NCBI RefSeq assembly: GCF_032854445.1
Contig: NC_088302.1
Coordinates: 58,322,237 to 58,386,236, forward strand
From: Liolophura sinensis
Lineage: Eukaryota > Mollusca > Polyplacophora > Chitonida > Chitonidae
Length of the DNA: 64,000 nucleotides
Reading direction: 5' to 3'
Part shown: piece by piece, positions 1 to 11,649 of the stretch
Position numbering within the stretch: the first letter of the stretch is position 1
How the letters are laid out: the number at the start of each line of letters is the position of its first letter
The notes under the pieces: model-generated
Seen by the model: only the letters and a program-made list of their open reading frames with translations
Databases searched by the model: none
Told to the model about the DNA's origin: nothing
Translations under genes and position numbers: made by a program

Positions 1-496
1 TCTCTACCGACTTCGTTTGCCAATGTGGTCAAGCGAGTAGCAACTGTTGCTACTCAAACCTCTTGGACTTGGCCCATTGGAAACGACAAATCTAGTTATG
101 TTTCTGTGCGTTTTTTGTCTCACCCTTCGTTTAATTCTTCTTCAACTCAGGCTACTTCAAAAGAACAAATAAAAACAGTAAATAGTACTGTGCGCCCTGG
201 TAAACCAGCTCAGCCAAATTGCCCTAAAAATAATGACAAAACAAGTCCAAAAACAAATCTCAAAATAATAATAAAATAATAACTAATGAACCTAGTTGCC
301 CCACAAAGCGTCCCTCTAAGGCCACTTAGGATCCTATCTAAACTTTCAATAAGTTTGGATCGTTGGAGGACGTTTGTCTTTCAACATCAGATGCGGATGT
401 GATGGATGTATCACCCGCACCAGGGAGATCTTCCAGCCGATCTCCATGGAAGGGCCGTCCTCGGCCCAAAAATAAAGAAAAATCTCCTATACGTCT
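1..496 (+). pseudogene. A1 ORF1 (gag-like) 3' remnant
   Basis: This is the C-terminal part of the nucleic-acid-binding ORF1 of family A, open at the left window edge. The SFANVVKRVA stretch near the start matches SFASVVKRVA in copy A2 (about 28750-28810, minus), which fixes the identity. It is low-complexity, rich in Ser, Thr, Lys and Pro, and ends in a basic KGRPRPKNKEKS segment near 450-480 that is also seen in A2. The frame is interrupted by stops and shifts. No zinc knuckle is left, because that part lies outside the window. The sequence then joins directly to the endonuclease at about 497, which marks an internal deletion. Confidence 0.6.
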
Positions 497-3400
497 TCCT
501 CCAATTTCCGTCGGTGTTTCATTGTCTAAAACGATCACATTCTGTTCCGTGTATATTCCTCCTAGCATTTCGTTGTCAGCTTTGCAGTTACATAATTTAA
601 AAGAACAATTGCCAATACCGTTTACACTAATGGGAGGTTTTAATTTCCATAACCCCCTACGGGGCAATAATAACATAAATAATAATGGCAAGGCAGTGGA
701 AGACTTATTATCGAAGGAGGAACTGTTGTAGTTCAATGATGGTTCTGATACCTATTTACATCCGGGTAATGGCACTTATTCTGCTATCGATCTCACTATC
801 ACAGATCCATCTCTTCTTCTTGATTTTTCTTGTAAGGTTCATGATGATCTTTGTGGTAGTGATCATTTTCCTATAATCCTAGAGCATATCACTTCTAATT
901 CTTTAGAGCGTGTAGCTAGATGGAAGTTCGACAAAGCAGACTGGATCGCATTTGAGATGTTCTGTGAGGTTGATATCTTTCCAGAGACTCTCAGTGCAGC
1001 AGATGATCCTATATTAAAATTTAATCAGCTTGTATTACGAGCTGCCGATAGAACTATACTTAAGACCTCGACAAATCCAAAACCCAAAAGTAAACCCTGT
1101 TACCACAATGACTGTCGTAAAGCCATCAAGGACCGTAAAAAGGGTGAACGTAGATTTAATCATTGTCCTACGAATAATGATTTAAACCAGGTTCGTATTT
1201 TTCCAGCTAAGGCGCGTCGATTACTCAAGTCTAAGAGACGATCCTCTTGGCGGAACTTTTTGTTTCGGGCATTACCTCAAAAACACACATGCGAAAGGTC
1301 TGGAACATGGTCCAGAAGATTAAAGGCAAAAATAACAAATCAAAATTCCAGCATTTGAAAGATGGAGATAATATATATGCATCTCCATCCGATATAGCTA
1401 ATAAACTAGCTGAGACAATTTCCAAGAAAAGAATTCCAGCATATTAAAACGCAGAAGGAGAAAATTAAATTCCCTTTTTCTTCTAAAAATTTTGAAGATT
1501 ATAATTGTCCTTTTAATATCGAGGAACTTAAAACTGCATTAAGAAAGGCCATGATATTTGGATAACTGGTAATTTTCCACCGTCATGGAGGGAGGCGTGT
1601 ATTATCCTAGTTCCCAAACCGGGTAAGGGGCATACTGATCCAAATAATTACCGCCCCATGGCTCTTACCAGCTGCGTCTGTAAGAGTATGGAAAGGATGA
1701 TTAATGATAGACTTGTTTGGTTTCTTGAAACCAACAATTTACTTTCTAATACTCAGTGTGGTTTTCGGCAAGGTCGATCTACCATGGATCACCTTGTTCG
1801 ATTCGAAACTTTTCTTCGCGATGGCTTCATCAATAACGAACATGTGGTGTCGATTTCTTTAACCTTGAAAAGGCTTACTACACCACATGAAAATATGGTA
1901 TTTTAAAAGACCTCGCGGATATGGGATTAAAGGTCGCTTTCCTTTACTCAAATCTGAATTTTTAAATGATCGTTAGTGTAAGGTGCGGGTTGGGTCCACT
2001 CTTTCTGACTCTTACGAGCAGGAGATGGGTGTACCTCAGGGCAGCATTCTATCACCAACTCTGTTTAGCATAAAAATAAATAGCCTAGCAAAAACATTAA
2101 CATCTGCCTCAGAGGCTTCTTTATATGTTGATGACTTCCTTATATACTACCGGGCTCAGATTATAAATAATATCGAACGTCTGTTGCAGCTTTGTCTCAA
2201 TGAAATCTAGAAATGGGCAACGTCTAAAACCGTCGGTATGCATTTTTGTAATAAACGGAAACTTCATCTTGACCCTGGGCTCAATTTTTGAGGTGAACAG
2301 ATTAAATGTGTAGGAGAAACAAAATTTTAGGTATAATATTTGATAGTAAGCTATCTTATATACCTCATATAAAAATGCTTAAAGCTAAATGTACAAAGGC
2401 TCTCGATATAATTATGGTCGTGTCTAGCACCGATTGGGGTGCTGACCCATCTGTTTTACCTAACTTATATCGTTCTCTGGTGAGGTCTAAATTGGATTAT
2501 GGATCCATCATTTACGGTTCCGCTAGAACGTCATATATTAAAATGTTGGATTCTGTTCATCACCAATGTTTGAGGCTCAGCCTTGGTGCTTTTAGAACCT
2601 CCCCAGTAGAGAGTTTATACGTAGAGGGTAACAAACCGCCTTTACATCACAGGCGTATAAAACTGAGCCTTCAAAATGGTACAAAGCTTAAAGCACATCC
2701 ATCAAACCCTGCCTACGACTGTGTTTTCAATCCACTTTATGTAGACAAATATACTAAGTATCCTTCCTTCGGTGTTCGTGTTAGTGACCATATTGTGGAA
2801 GACACCATTAAACTGCGGGACATAGCTCCGGTTTCAATTCCGGAGTCCACGCCATGGCTTCTTCCACAACCCAAACTGATATTCGATCTACGTAAGTATA
2901 ATAAATCCAGTATAAATCCTCTCATAATTCAGCAAGGTTTTGGACGGGGACAGCGTTGCGACTGTGGCTGTCATGGAGCAGCGAGTTTCTTCCTTTCGTA
3001 TTTCAGTATTTCCTCTTCTTCAGTATTCTCTGCCGAGTCCAGAACTATACTCCTGGCCTTATCCTATGTTTCTTCTGGGCGTGCCCAGAGGGCAATGATA
3101 TGTAGGGACTCGCTCTCTTGCCTTTTGGCATTACAGAATAATAAATTTTAAAATCCGTTGATCCTTTAAATTTTAGCCATACATTGGGAACAAATTAGAA
3201 GTAAAGATATTACCTTCTGTTGGATACCAAGTCATTCTGGTATCCATGGAAACACAGTCGAAGACAGGAAGGCGAAAATTCCCCTCAATAAACCTATATA
3301 TCAGATTAAAATCCCTTATACTGATATGAAGTCCAATATTCTTAATTATATTCGTCGCCTTTGGCAGGGTGAATGGGAGTTGCAGGTTTATAATAAACTG

Positions 3401-3724
3401 TATGCTATTCATCCGGTCACTGGCTACAATAATTACACTAGCGAAAAGTCTCGTAGAGATCAAGTAGTTTTAACAAGGTGTGGTATTGGGCATTCTCATC
3501 TGACACACAATTTCATACTAGATGGGAGCAGTGCTCCCGAGTGTGTTGGATGTGATGTCCAATATGGCATCAAACATATCTTAGTTGACTGTGTAGACTT
3601 TCCCCGTGTTTGGGAGAGATTCTACACAGTCAATTCTATATATGATTTATTTGACAGCATCGCTGGCGATGTTGTCATCAATTATTTGAAGGCCATTAGC
3701 CTCTATCATAAAACATCATTTTAA
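497..3724 (+). pseudogene. A1 ORF2 polyprotein remnant (endonuclease, RT, RNase H)
   Basis: Decayed ORF2 of A1. The endonuclease is visible from about 497 to 960: a CSVYIPP stretch, a GGFNFHN segment where GDFNxH is expected, and GSDHFP at 855-872. A basic linker follows to about 1490. The RT shows a VPKPG block near 1612, CGFRQGRSTMDH near 1758, PQGSILSPTLFSIKIN near 2034 and the catalytic YVDD at 2124-2135. The thumb and LRLSLGAFRTSP block lies at 2570-2610, RNase H at about 2940-3300, and a C-terminal Cys/His segment (CDVQYGIKHILVDC) near 3555. Several stops and frameshifts, for example around 728 and 1903, make it inactive. The last codons lie at about 3721-3724. Confidence 0.8.
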
Positions 3725-3957
3725 TTGTCATAAATATTTACAGATAAAAAGTTATATACAAAAAGTTCTCTAGTTGTACTATTTTTAAGATATGTTGGTT
3801 TTCGAGTTTTAACTGTTTTGGGGTTTTTGTTATCTGATTTTAAACATGTCTGAACTTTTTGTTTTATTTTTGATGTTCTCACTATCGTGTCAAAAGCCTT
3901 AACCTTGCTCTCGCCACGATATGGCTAAAATATTGCCGATGTGGCGTTAAGCCATAA

Positions 3958-3976
3958 TCATTCATTCATTCATTCA
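3958..3976 (+). repeat. (ATTC)n 3' tail of A1
   Basis: Four ATTC units directly follow a family A 3' terminus that contains GATGTGGCGTTAAGCC. Reverse-complement TGAA tails end A2 at 24498 and A3 at 31622. A simple-repeat tail of this kind marks the 3' end made by target-primed reverse transcription. Confidence 0.8.
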
Positions 3977-4395
3977 CATACACATACGGAATAAGAGATA
4001 GAGACTGGAGAGAGGTCGGACGTTTTGTTTAGTCGCTCAGTCTGTCTCAGTTAAATGTCAGCTGAAATTTAGCGAATTTATCGTTGCTTTTGCAATCAAC
4101 AGTTGCGTCTAGGTGCGAGTATTAGTCTCGTACACTTTTCGTTGAGGCATTTCTTATTTTTGACCAGTTTATTGACATTTTTGTCTTAGATTCGTGTGGC
4201 TGTTTGGCCGGCCTGCGTGGCTTGGCTCAGACACCAGTTGTCGTGTGTCCTGTGTTACAGCAACTATACAGGTTAAAAGGACTATACGGGTTAAGGCATA
4301 GGACAGTGAACGAGGTCAGCCTGCCCAGTCGTAGTTTATTCAATCCTGGGTTAGCATAGCAGACAAAGAAAAGCGTTTAAGCTGCTGGTTGTAGG

Positions 4396-4415
4396 TTCGT
4401 GCATCCTTGCACGAA
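4396..4415 (+). promoter_or_regulatory. Conserved hairpin in family B 5' UTR (B1)
   Basis: TTCGTGCA and TGCACGAA form a perfect 8-bp stem around a 4-nt loop. The same stem occurs at 11184-11203 (B2) and 23253-23272 (B3, minus). The B2 loop differs by one base while both arms stay intact. The role is unknown; an RNA structure in the leader is one possibility. Confidence 0.5.
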
Positions 4416-4856
4416 GTTTAGTTGTTCTCTAGACTAGTGGGTGAGGGGGGTTGTAAATAGAGTTAGTCCTTGGCTGGCCGTGGTGCTCTGTGCTCTCAGC
4501 TTTTGCTTAGTGGTCACCCAGTCTGAGCGTGGTGCGACATTACGTTCTGTCGCTCTTAGCGGCAGGACGTATTCACTAGCCTCTCTGTAAATAGCCTGTA
4601 CATAGTTTAGTGCATTTCCACTTTGTAATATCGTATCTATTTTGCACTCGGCATCCACACTGTTCCAAAGGCATAGTTTTGGTCATCTCTTTAGGGTAGC
4701 AGTTCTCCCCCTGGCCCACAATGTTGTGGGCAGGACGAGTAAATAGACCCTTAAGCCTTAAGCTTGTAATACAGGGAGGTGTACAACCGGTTGATGTATA
4801 CAAACGGCTAAAGGAGTTAGTGGAAATTGGGCCTAATGTCTTAAAGGGACTAATCA

Positions 4857-6325
4857 ATGTCTCTAGGAAATGTCTGGAATGTTACAGTGGCTACACAAAC
4901 TGTGAAGGAACAGCTGTTGGCTAGCGGCTTCACATTCAAAGGGGTAGATTGTCCAATATATGATATGGAGGAGCAAAGGCTCCTGGTTAGATCTCGATGA
5001 CCGATCGAAATGCCTGATGACACTATTGGAGGTTTGATGTCCCGGTATGGCACGCTCCATCACGTCAGCCGGGAACATTACTTTTTGATAGGTCACTTGA
5101 GAATGGTATGCGCCGTATTTACATGAGTGGTGTGACGGAGATCATTCCACAATCAATTGCGGTTGGGAATTTTAGAATTCCTTTGTGGTACAGAGGTCAG
5201 GTCCGTGCCTGTCACATCTGTGATAGCACAGAACATTTCAATATAAGCGTCAAGTCCGACATTCCTATATCATTCGTAGTCCGTAAAGGGCGTTCCAGGT
5301 CGATAATCGCAAGATCCATTTCCACAACAACGTTTAACACGAACTCCCGAAGACTCTCCTTTAAAGGATAAATGCCTCAAGTGTATACAGACAGACCACT
5401 TTCAAAAGGACTGCCCGTTGAGCGATGAAAATGACAAAGGCGATAATGACGATAACGATTGCAGTGATGATGATGATAAAGATAGCAATGATTATTAAGT
5501 TGAAGGTGACAATAAAGATGAGAACGAAGGTCGAGGAGACGATGATGGTAATTATAGTGAGGGACGTGGGGATGATATGGAAATAGGGGTTTCTGGCGAG
5601 TCTGTTCCCCCCAGTCAACAAAATAAAGGGACTTTGGATAATTCTGCTGCTGACAACGAGGAAGCTGGAGAGTGGCAAGTTGTCACAAACTCCATGTCTT
5701 CCAGCAAAAAGATTCGAAATAAGCGCATTGATGCTACAAAAATAAGGTCCGGATGTTAAGCGAATCGCCAGTAATAGGTGGGCCCCAGAGCCTTTGCGAG
5801 GCATCTCAGGCGTCAAATAGCTCGGAGTGGGATGTCAGCATGAGTCAAATCTCGAATACCTCCTCACCACCTAGATCGTCAGAAATTTCGAATACTACGC
5901 CATCCTGCATTATGGAGACGCAATCCAGTGGCGTGACGCCCTCCAAAGGTGCACTTGGTAAGAGCCCGTCCTTATGGGGTAGCACGTTCAGCCCTAACCC
6001 GTCTACAATGTCACAGACACTAGAGATATAGCAGATTGTCTTGATTCTCAGGGCAGCTCTCAGCAATCTGATATGTCTAGGGCTGGTGGAGAATCCAATA
6101 TGGAGGAATCTCTTTCGGAAATGGATGCACCCGAAGACTTGCCTGCCCATACCAATGGCAAAAGTGAGGTCTTGGTACCTGTCTCAACATCCCTGGGGTC
6201 GTATTATCGCACATTGCGACGTGATTGTAAAGTTGACAAGGTTAAAAAGAATAGGAAGTTGATAACGTTGTCACAGGAGGATTTTAAAGAGCGTAGGGCA
6301 GCGATGTATAAAAAGTCCAGAAAAA
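4857..6325 (+). pseudogene. B1 ORF1 (gag-like zinc-knuckle protein), broken
   Basis: This is the RNA-binding ORF1 of family B. It starts at the equivalent of the B2 start (ATG at 11650) and ends in a Lys-rich tail just before ORF2. It is damaged by several changes: a frameshift near 4997 (TCTCGATGACC where B2 has TATCGATGTCC), a one-base loss near 5082, and the insertion at 5241-5356 that splits the first CCHC knuckle after its His. The acidic Asp/Asn-rich stretch at about 5425-5575 and the Ser-rich half to about 6030 are still recognisable, followed by a basic C-terminus at 6230-6325. Confidence 0.75.
5241..5356 (-). mobile_element. Short 3' fragment of a Penelope-like element inserted in B1 ORF1
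   Basis: About 115 bp here is absent from B2 and B3 and closely matches 51283-51393, the terminal part of the Penelope-like insertion in the family A copy at 50-58 kb. Both start at the same base, ATATAAGCG. At the insertion point B1 has lost about 10 bp that B2 retains (AGGCCGACTG), and no target duplication is visible. It therefore looks like a severely 5'-truncated insertion with a small target deletion. Confidence 0.65.
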
Positions 6326-6334
6326 ATATTAATA

Positions 6335-9300
6335 ATGGCTACAACAAAGATCTACAGTGGAACTGTACAGGATTGAGGTGTAACCTCAATGATCTACAGT
6401 GGAACTGTACAGGATTGAGGTGTAACCTATAGCTTTTAGCTTGCAGGAAACTCTAATGACTGATACTAGTTATCAATGTCGAGGTTATGCATCTCATCAC
6501 GCTGTTGCCACGTCTACGAATGGAAAGGCATCAAGCGGTTCTTCTCTTTTGATCAGGCAGAGTGTAATACACAATACACTAGCACTGAAAACCAGCTTGC
6601 AGGCGTTGGCGGTGCGTATCACACTGGGTATAGTATTAACAATCTGCTCTATTTATATACCTTTTTCTTCTACTCTTCACCAATAAGACCTGCAAAATTT
6701 ATATGACCAATTACCTAAAGCGTGTCTTATTTTGGGTGACTCTGAACGTAACCAGAAGGGCTCTGTATTGGAGGATTTTATATCTAATAACTCTCTGTGC
6801 GTATTAAATGATGGTACACATACTTACCTTCATCCTGCAAAGGGCACTTATTCGGTCCTTGATTTAGCCCTGGCTGATGCAGGGCTAAGATCGGAATTCA
6901 GCTGGAGCGTCCATGATGATCTTTGCGGAAGCGACCACTTCCCCTCCTTGAGGAGCCGGTATCTTCCTCCCTTCCACGCTTTAATTATGATAAAGCAGAC
7001 TGGCCCCGCTTTGCTGTTCTGTGTGGTGAAACACTTACTAGCGATCTTTTTCTTGATGCAGTTGGTCCTATCCAGTTATTCTCGGATCAGCTAATCGATA
7101 TAGCCTCCAAATGTATCCCGAAATCATGTGCGGCTCCCCGAATTAAGAAACCGTGGTTCACGTAGGACTGTAAACGAGCTAGGCGTTTCAGGAAATGTGC
7201 TGAGCGAATGTACCGATGTGGACCATCTCCCGATAATTTAGACGATGTTAGGCGTACTCGAGCTAAAGCCCGTAGCACTATAAAACATTCCAAACGTGAC
7301 TCTTGGAAATGTTATGCTTCAAAGATTAATCATCGTACCCCTATGTCAAAAGTCTGGAATACGATCCAACGCATCAAAGGCAAGGGATCCAATGTCACTG
7401 TCAATCATCTTAAAGACGGGAATAATTCTTTGACAGAAAAACTTGACATAGCCAATAGGTTGGGCGCTTCTTTTGCGCACCATTCGTCTTCAGATAATTA
7501 CTTGCCTCAGTTCCAGCGTAAAAAGGAACGGACCGAGACAACTCCTCTTGGTTTTACATCCTCAAATGAAGAATCCTACAATGCTACATTTTCTCTACAT
7601 GAACTATCCGCATCCCTGAGCAAAGCCCATGACTCAACTCAACAAGGCAAGATGATATCCATTATCAGCTTTTACGACAACTTTCAGATTCTTCCTTGAG
7701 GGTGCTTCTTGGAATTTTTAATACCATTTGGATTTCCGGGAATTTTCCTGCCTCATGGCAAAACGCTATTATTGTCCCCATCCCAAAATCCAGAAAGGAT
7801 TCTACCGATCCAAATAACTATCGTCCTATTTCCTTAACCAGTTGTGTATGCAAGACTATGGAGAGGATGATTAACGATCGCTTAGTCTGGGTTTTGGGGA
7901 CTAACGAGTTGATAAGCGACATTCAATGTGGATTTCGAAAGAATCGCAGTACTGTCGATCATCTTGTTCGTCTAGAATCCTTTATTAAGAACGGTATCGT
8001 TCATCGTGACCATGTTGTATCTGTCTTTTTTGATCTGGAAAAGGCATATGACATTACTTGGAAATATGGCATTATGAAAGATATGCATGGATTTGGACTT
8101 AGAGGTAGGCTTCCTGACTTAGTATGAATGCATCCCTTTTTGTGGACGATCTTGGTATCTCTTGTCGAGGCAAAGGTATGCACACTATTGAGAGACAGCT
8201 ACAGCTTTGCCGTAACAAAATCCATGCCTGGTCACTGAAGGGCGGATTTAAGTTCTCCAAGTCGAAGACTAACTGTGTACACTTTTGTCGGAAGTACTTC
8301 CCCCATGAAGACCCCAAGGTATTTTTAGATGGGTCCCCCATCAAGGTTGTGCCGGAGGCAAAATTCCTCGGGGTGATCTTCGATAAGCACCTGACATTTA
8401 AATCTAACATTAATTATATTAGAGCCAGATTCCTAAAGGCGCTTCATATTTTGAAGGTTGTCTCTAGTGCTCGATGGGAGGGGATCATGAAACCCTACTT
8501 CACCTCTATCGAGCACTGATTCGTTCTAGGCTAGACTATTCCTGCAGTGTTTATGGAGGTGCGCCACGCTCCCAGTTGAAGAAACTCAATACTGTACACG
8601 AGGCCTTACGGTTGTGCTTAGGTGCTTTCCGCACCTCTCCTGTGGAGAGTCTGTATGTTAAGGCAAACGAGCCTCCCCTTGAGCTTCGAGGAACTAAACT
8701 ATCCTTACTTATCACCAAACTTAGAGCCAATCCATCTAAACCAGCCTTTGACTGTGTCTTCCATCCGGAATTTGAAGACTTATATGCCGCTGCCTTGGGC
8801 CCAGAACCACTTCAACTCGGTTTCCAAATTCCTGTTCTGTATTTACTGCGGAAGCCATAGCAATGATGTGCTCACTTCGGTCCATCCCAGAGCTCGGAGG
8901 TAGCAGATTTCTCATCTGCTCTGACTCCCTTTCCTGCCTCCAGGCAATTCGGGCTAGTTCGCCTGTACATCCAGACATTCTGTCTATCAGGGAGATGTTT
9001 AAACGACTTAATGAAGATTTTATCAGTCTTTTGTTGGGTGCCCGAGCATATGGGTATCCCAGGGAATACTGCTGCAGATGAAGCCGCGAAGGCGGCTTTG
9101 CATTCTGTTACTACCCAAACTGACGTTCCATATTCGAACTTGCGTTCACTTATTTGCTCTAATATCAAGCGCTTGTTTCAGGCTCAATGGGATAACCAGA
9201 CAACCAACAAACTGCACGATATTCGTCAGTTTGTTGGTCCAGCACCTTCCCTTTCACGGCATCGTCTCCGCTCTTGCATTTTGAGGAGGTGTCGTATCGG

Positions 9301-9529
9301 TCACACACGTGCTACGCATGGGTATTTGTTGAAAGGAGAAGATGCTCCTCATTGCTTTGCTTGTAATCAACGGTTCACAGTCAAGGACATATTGCTTGAC
9401 TGTGGCGACTTTGCTCCTGCACGATATTCCTTTTATCACTTGAGCTCTCTTTCAGAACTTTTCAATTCTGTAGAAAGTGATACTATTTTTGATTTTCTCT
9501 CTACCATTGGTATGGTAGGAAAGCTGTAA
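6335..9529 (+). pseudogene. B1 ORF2 polyprotein remnant (endonuclease, RT, RNase H)
   Basis: ORF2 of B1 starts at ATG 6335 (MATTK), ten bases after ORF1 as in B2 and B3. Visible parts are the endonuclease with GSDHFP near 6928, a basic linker, an RT start with RPISLTSCVCKTMERM near 7823-7870, FFDLEKAYD near 8026, FVDD near 8140, a thumb region, an RNase H remnant at about 8850-9110 that keeps GNTAADEAA, and a C-terminal Cys/His segment near 9355-9400. A TAG at 7163-7165 is shared with B2. Two large deletions remove the PQGS motif of the RT and most of the first half of the RNase H. Confidence 0.82.
6349..6428 (+). repeat. 42-bp tandem duplication at the start of B1 ORF2
   Basis: A 38-bp stretch beginning GATCTACAGTGGAACTG at 6349 is repeated at 6391, a period of 42 bp. 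B2 and B3 have one copy followed by sequence that B1 lacks (TCAGAGCTCCAGATG and onward). B1 therefore replaced that stretch with a second copy of the preceding one, as in replication slippage with deletion. Confidence 0.85.
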
Positions 9530-9673
9530 TTTTAAACTCCCGTCTCAGTTTGTTATGTGACTTCGGATGTCATTTGTTCGCTGACTGGTAAATGAATTAT
9601 CCGTAGTAAATCGACAGCTTGACGTTTTGTTGTCGCGATAAAACTGAAATATTTATAAAACGACGTTAAAACT

Positions 9674-9788
9674 TTCACTCACTCACTCACTCATACACAT
9701 ACATACATACACATACATACATACATACATACATACATACACAATTCCGCACGCACACATACATATATACCTACAAAAGTTCATACAT

Positions 9789-9850
<62 letters not shown>

Positions 9851-9896
9851 GCACTCACACGCACATACACACGCCCTCACACGCACATACCTGAAC
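9674..9896. repeat. (ACTC)n, (CATA)n, (AT)n and (AC)n microsatellite
   Basis: The tract follows the 3' end of B1. ACTC units (9674-9692) are the B1 tail, then CATA units run to about 9770, an uninterrupted AT run covers about 9793-9840, and AC/CACG units continue to about 9890. Long open frames with Tyr/Met/Cys/Val patterns across such tracts are artefacts of the repeat. Confidence 0.9.
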
Positions 9897-10163
9897 TGGG
9901 ACCTCCGTGGCTCAGTTGATTAGCGCGCTAGCACAGCGTAATGACCCAGGAGTCTCTCACCAATGCGGTCGATGTGAGTTCAAGTCCAGCTCATGCTGGC
10001 TTCCTCTCTGACCGTGTGTGGGAAGGTGCGTCAACAACCTGCGGATGGTCGTGGGTTTCATCCGGGCTCTGCCCGGTTCCCGCTCACCATAATGCTGGCC
10101 CCCGTCGTATAAGTGAAATATTCTTGAGTACGGCGTAAAACACCAATCAAAAAAAAAAAAAAA
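9897..10163 (+). mobile_element. SINE1, tRNA-headed SINE, copy 1
   Basis: The head resembles a tRNA: an A-box-like TGGCTCAGTTGATTAGCGC near 9910 and a B-box-like GAGTTCAAGTCC near 9977. A body with GGATGGTCGTGGGTTTC follows, then the tail TTCTTGAGTACGGCGTAAAA and an A-rich run at 10148-10163. A second copy lies at 49763-50018 and a fragment at 49395-49560. The tail is of a type widespread in mollusc SINEs (family knowledge). It is inserted in CATA repeat. Confidence 0.85.
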
Positions 10164-10356
10164 CATACATGAACACATACGTACACATACATACCTACAT
10201 ATACGTACACACCCATACATACATACATGTACACATACATGTACACATACATACATACATACATACATGTACACATACATACATACATACATGTACACAT
10301 ACATACATACATACATGTACACATACATACATACATACATACATGTACACATTATA
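10164..10356. repeat. (CATA)n / CATGTACA microsatellite
   Basis: Runs of CATA are broken at intervals by the palindrome TGTACA, giving variable units of roughly 20 bp. It separates SINE1 from SINE2. Confidence 0.92.
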
Positions 10357-10675
10357 CCGGCCCGGATAGCACAGTTGGTAGAGCGTCCGCTTCGGGACCG
10401 GTAGATCCAGGATCAATCCTTGATCGAGTCACACATAAGACTTTAAAAGAGGAAGTTGTAACTTCCTCGCTTGGCGTTCAGCATGAAGGGGATAGTGCAA
10501 CGACTGGTTGACCCGTATCAGTATAATGGCTCGGGCGGGGCGGCTTACTTGCCTTCGGTAAGTCGTCTCAGTGATGCAGCACTAAATAAAAGAGCGGTGG
10601 AAATCCGTCCTGCAACAACATATGACTGAAAAATTGTTGAGTACGACGTTAAACCCCAAGCACTCACTCACTCAC
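10357..10675 (+). mobile_element. SINE2, tRNA-headed SINE, copy 1
   Basis: The head has an A box (TAGCACAGTTGGTAGAGC, about 10367) and a degenerate B box (GGATCAATCC, about 10410). A unique body follows, and the 3' end reads ATTGTTGAGTACGACGTTAAA then CACTCACTCACTCAC. That 3' end resembles the family B 3' terminus, including the ACTC tail, which suggests mobilisation by B. A second copy lies at 16974-17326. It is flanked on both sides by CATA repeat. Confidence 0.85.
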
Positions 10676-10805
10676 ATGTACACATACACACATACATACA
10701 TACATGTACACATACACCCATACATGTACACATACACCCATACATGTACACATATATGTACATATACATACATACATACATACATGTACACATACGACGA
10801 TTTGA
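10676..10805. repeat. (CATA)n / CATGTACA microsatellite before B2
   Basis: CATA units with TGTACA interruptions run directly up to the 5' end of B2. Confidence 0.88.
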
Positions 10806-11183
10806 TATGGAGACTGCAGAGAGGTCGGACGTGTTTGATTGCTCAGCCTGTCTCAGTTAAATTTCAGCTGAAATTTAGCTACTTTGTCGTTGCTTTTGCA
10901 ATCAACAGTTGCACAGAATTGCGAGGATTAGTCTCGTATACTTTTCGTTGTAGAATTTCTTATTTTTGACCAGTTTATAGACATTTTTGTCTTAGATTTA
11001 TGTCTCTGTTTGGCCGGCCTGAGTGGCTTGGCTCAGGCGCCAGTTGTCGTGTGTCCTGGGTTACAGCGACTATACGGGTTAAGGCATAAGACAGTGAACG
11101 AGGTCAGCCTGCCCGGTCGAGGTTTATTCAATCCCGGGCTAGCGGAGCAGACAAAGAAAAGCGTTTAAGCTGCATGTTGTAGG

Positions 11184-11203
11184 TTCGTGCATTCTTGCAC
11201 GAA
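11184..11203 (+). promoter_or_regulatory. Conserved hairpin in family B 5' UTR (B2)
   Basis: An 8-bp perfect stem, TTCGTGCA with TGCACGAA, around the loop TTCT. In B1 the loop is TCCT and the stem is unchanged. Confidence 0.5.
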
Positions 11204-11649
11204 GTTTAGTTGTTCTCTTGGCTAGTGGGTGAGGGGGGTTGTAAATAGAGTTAGTCCCTGGCTGGCCGTGGAACAAGCCTTTGCGCTCTCAGCTTTTGCT
11301 TAGTGGTCACCCAGTCTGAGCGTGGTGCGACATTACGTTCTGTCGCTCTTAGAGGCAGGACGTATTCACTAGCCTCTCTGTAAATAGCCTGTACCTAGTT
11401 TAGTGTATTTCCACTTTGTAATATCGTATCTATTTTGCACTCGGCATCCACACTGTTCCAAAGGCATAGTTGTGGTCATCTCTTTAGGGTAGTAGTTCTC
11501 GCCCTGGCCCACAATGTTGTGGGCAGGACGAGTAAATAGACCCTTAAGCCTTAAGCTTGTAATACAGGGAGGTGTACAACCGGTTGAAGTATACAATCGG
11601 CTAAAGGAGTTAGTGGGAAGTGGGCCTAATGTCCTAAAGAGACTAATCA

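Larger units (their letters stand above)
1..3976 (+). mobile_element. Non-LTR retrotransposon family A, copy A1 (I/Nimb-like), truncated by window edge
   Basis: This is a degraded copy of an RNase H-bearing non-LTR retrotransposon. Read rightward it gives the tail of ORF1, an apurinic-type endonuclease, a reverse transcriptase, an RNase H remnant, a C-terminal Cys/His segment and a 3' UTR that ends in an (ATTC)n tail at about 3958-3975. The same family recurs on the minus strand at 24498-30244, 31622-39731 and 50020-58178. Comparison shows A1 lacks the endonuclease N-terminus (jump near 497) and part of the region before the RT (jump near 1548). Assignment to the I superfamily, Nimb-like, rests on domain order and the RNase H; clade placement is inferred. 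Confidence 0.85.
4000..9692 (+). mobile_element. Non-LTR retrotransposon family B, copy B1
   Basis: This is the first of three copies of a second I/Nimb-like family. It has a 5' UTR (about 4000-4850), ORF1 (about 4857-6325), ORF2 (6335-9529) and a 3' UTR that ends in an (ACTC)n tail at about 9674-9692. B2 and B3 provide the reference. Relative to them B1 carries a 115-bp foreign insertion in ORF1, a 42-bp tandem duplication that replaces about 40 bp at the start of ORF2, a deletion of roughly 150 bp removing the centre of the RT (junction near 8119), and another of about 280 bp before the RNase H (junction near 8788). It is therefore dead. Both ends abut CATA-type repeat. Confidence 0.88.

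Noticed and set aside
10357-10430. tRNA gene at the head of SINE2 (likewise SINE1 at 9897 and 49763)
   Set aside because: A and B boxes are present, but the acceptor stem does not close and the unit continues into a shared SINE body and tail.
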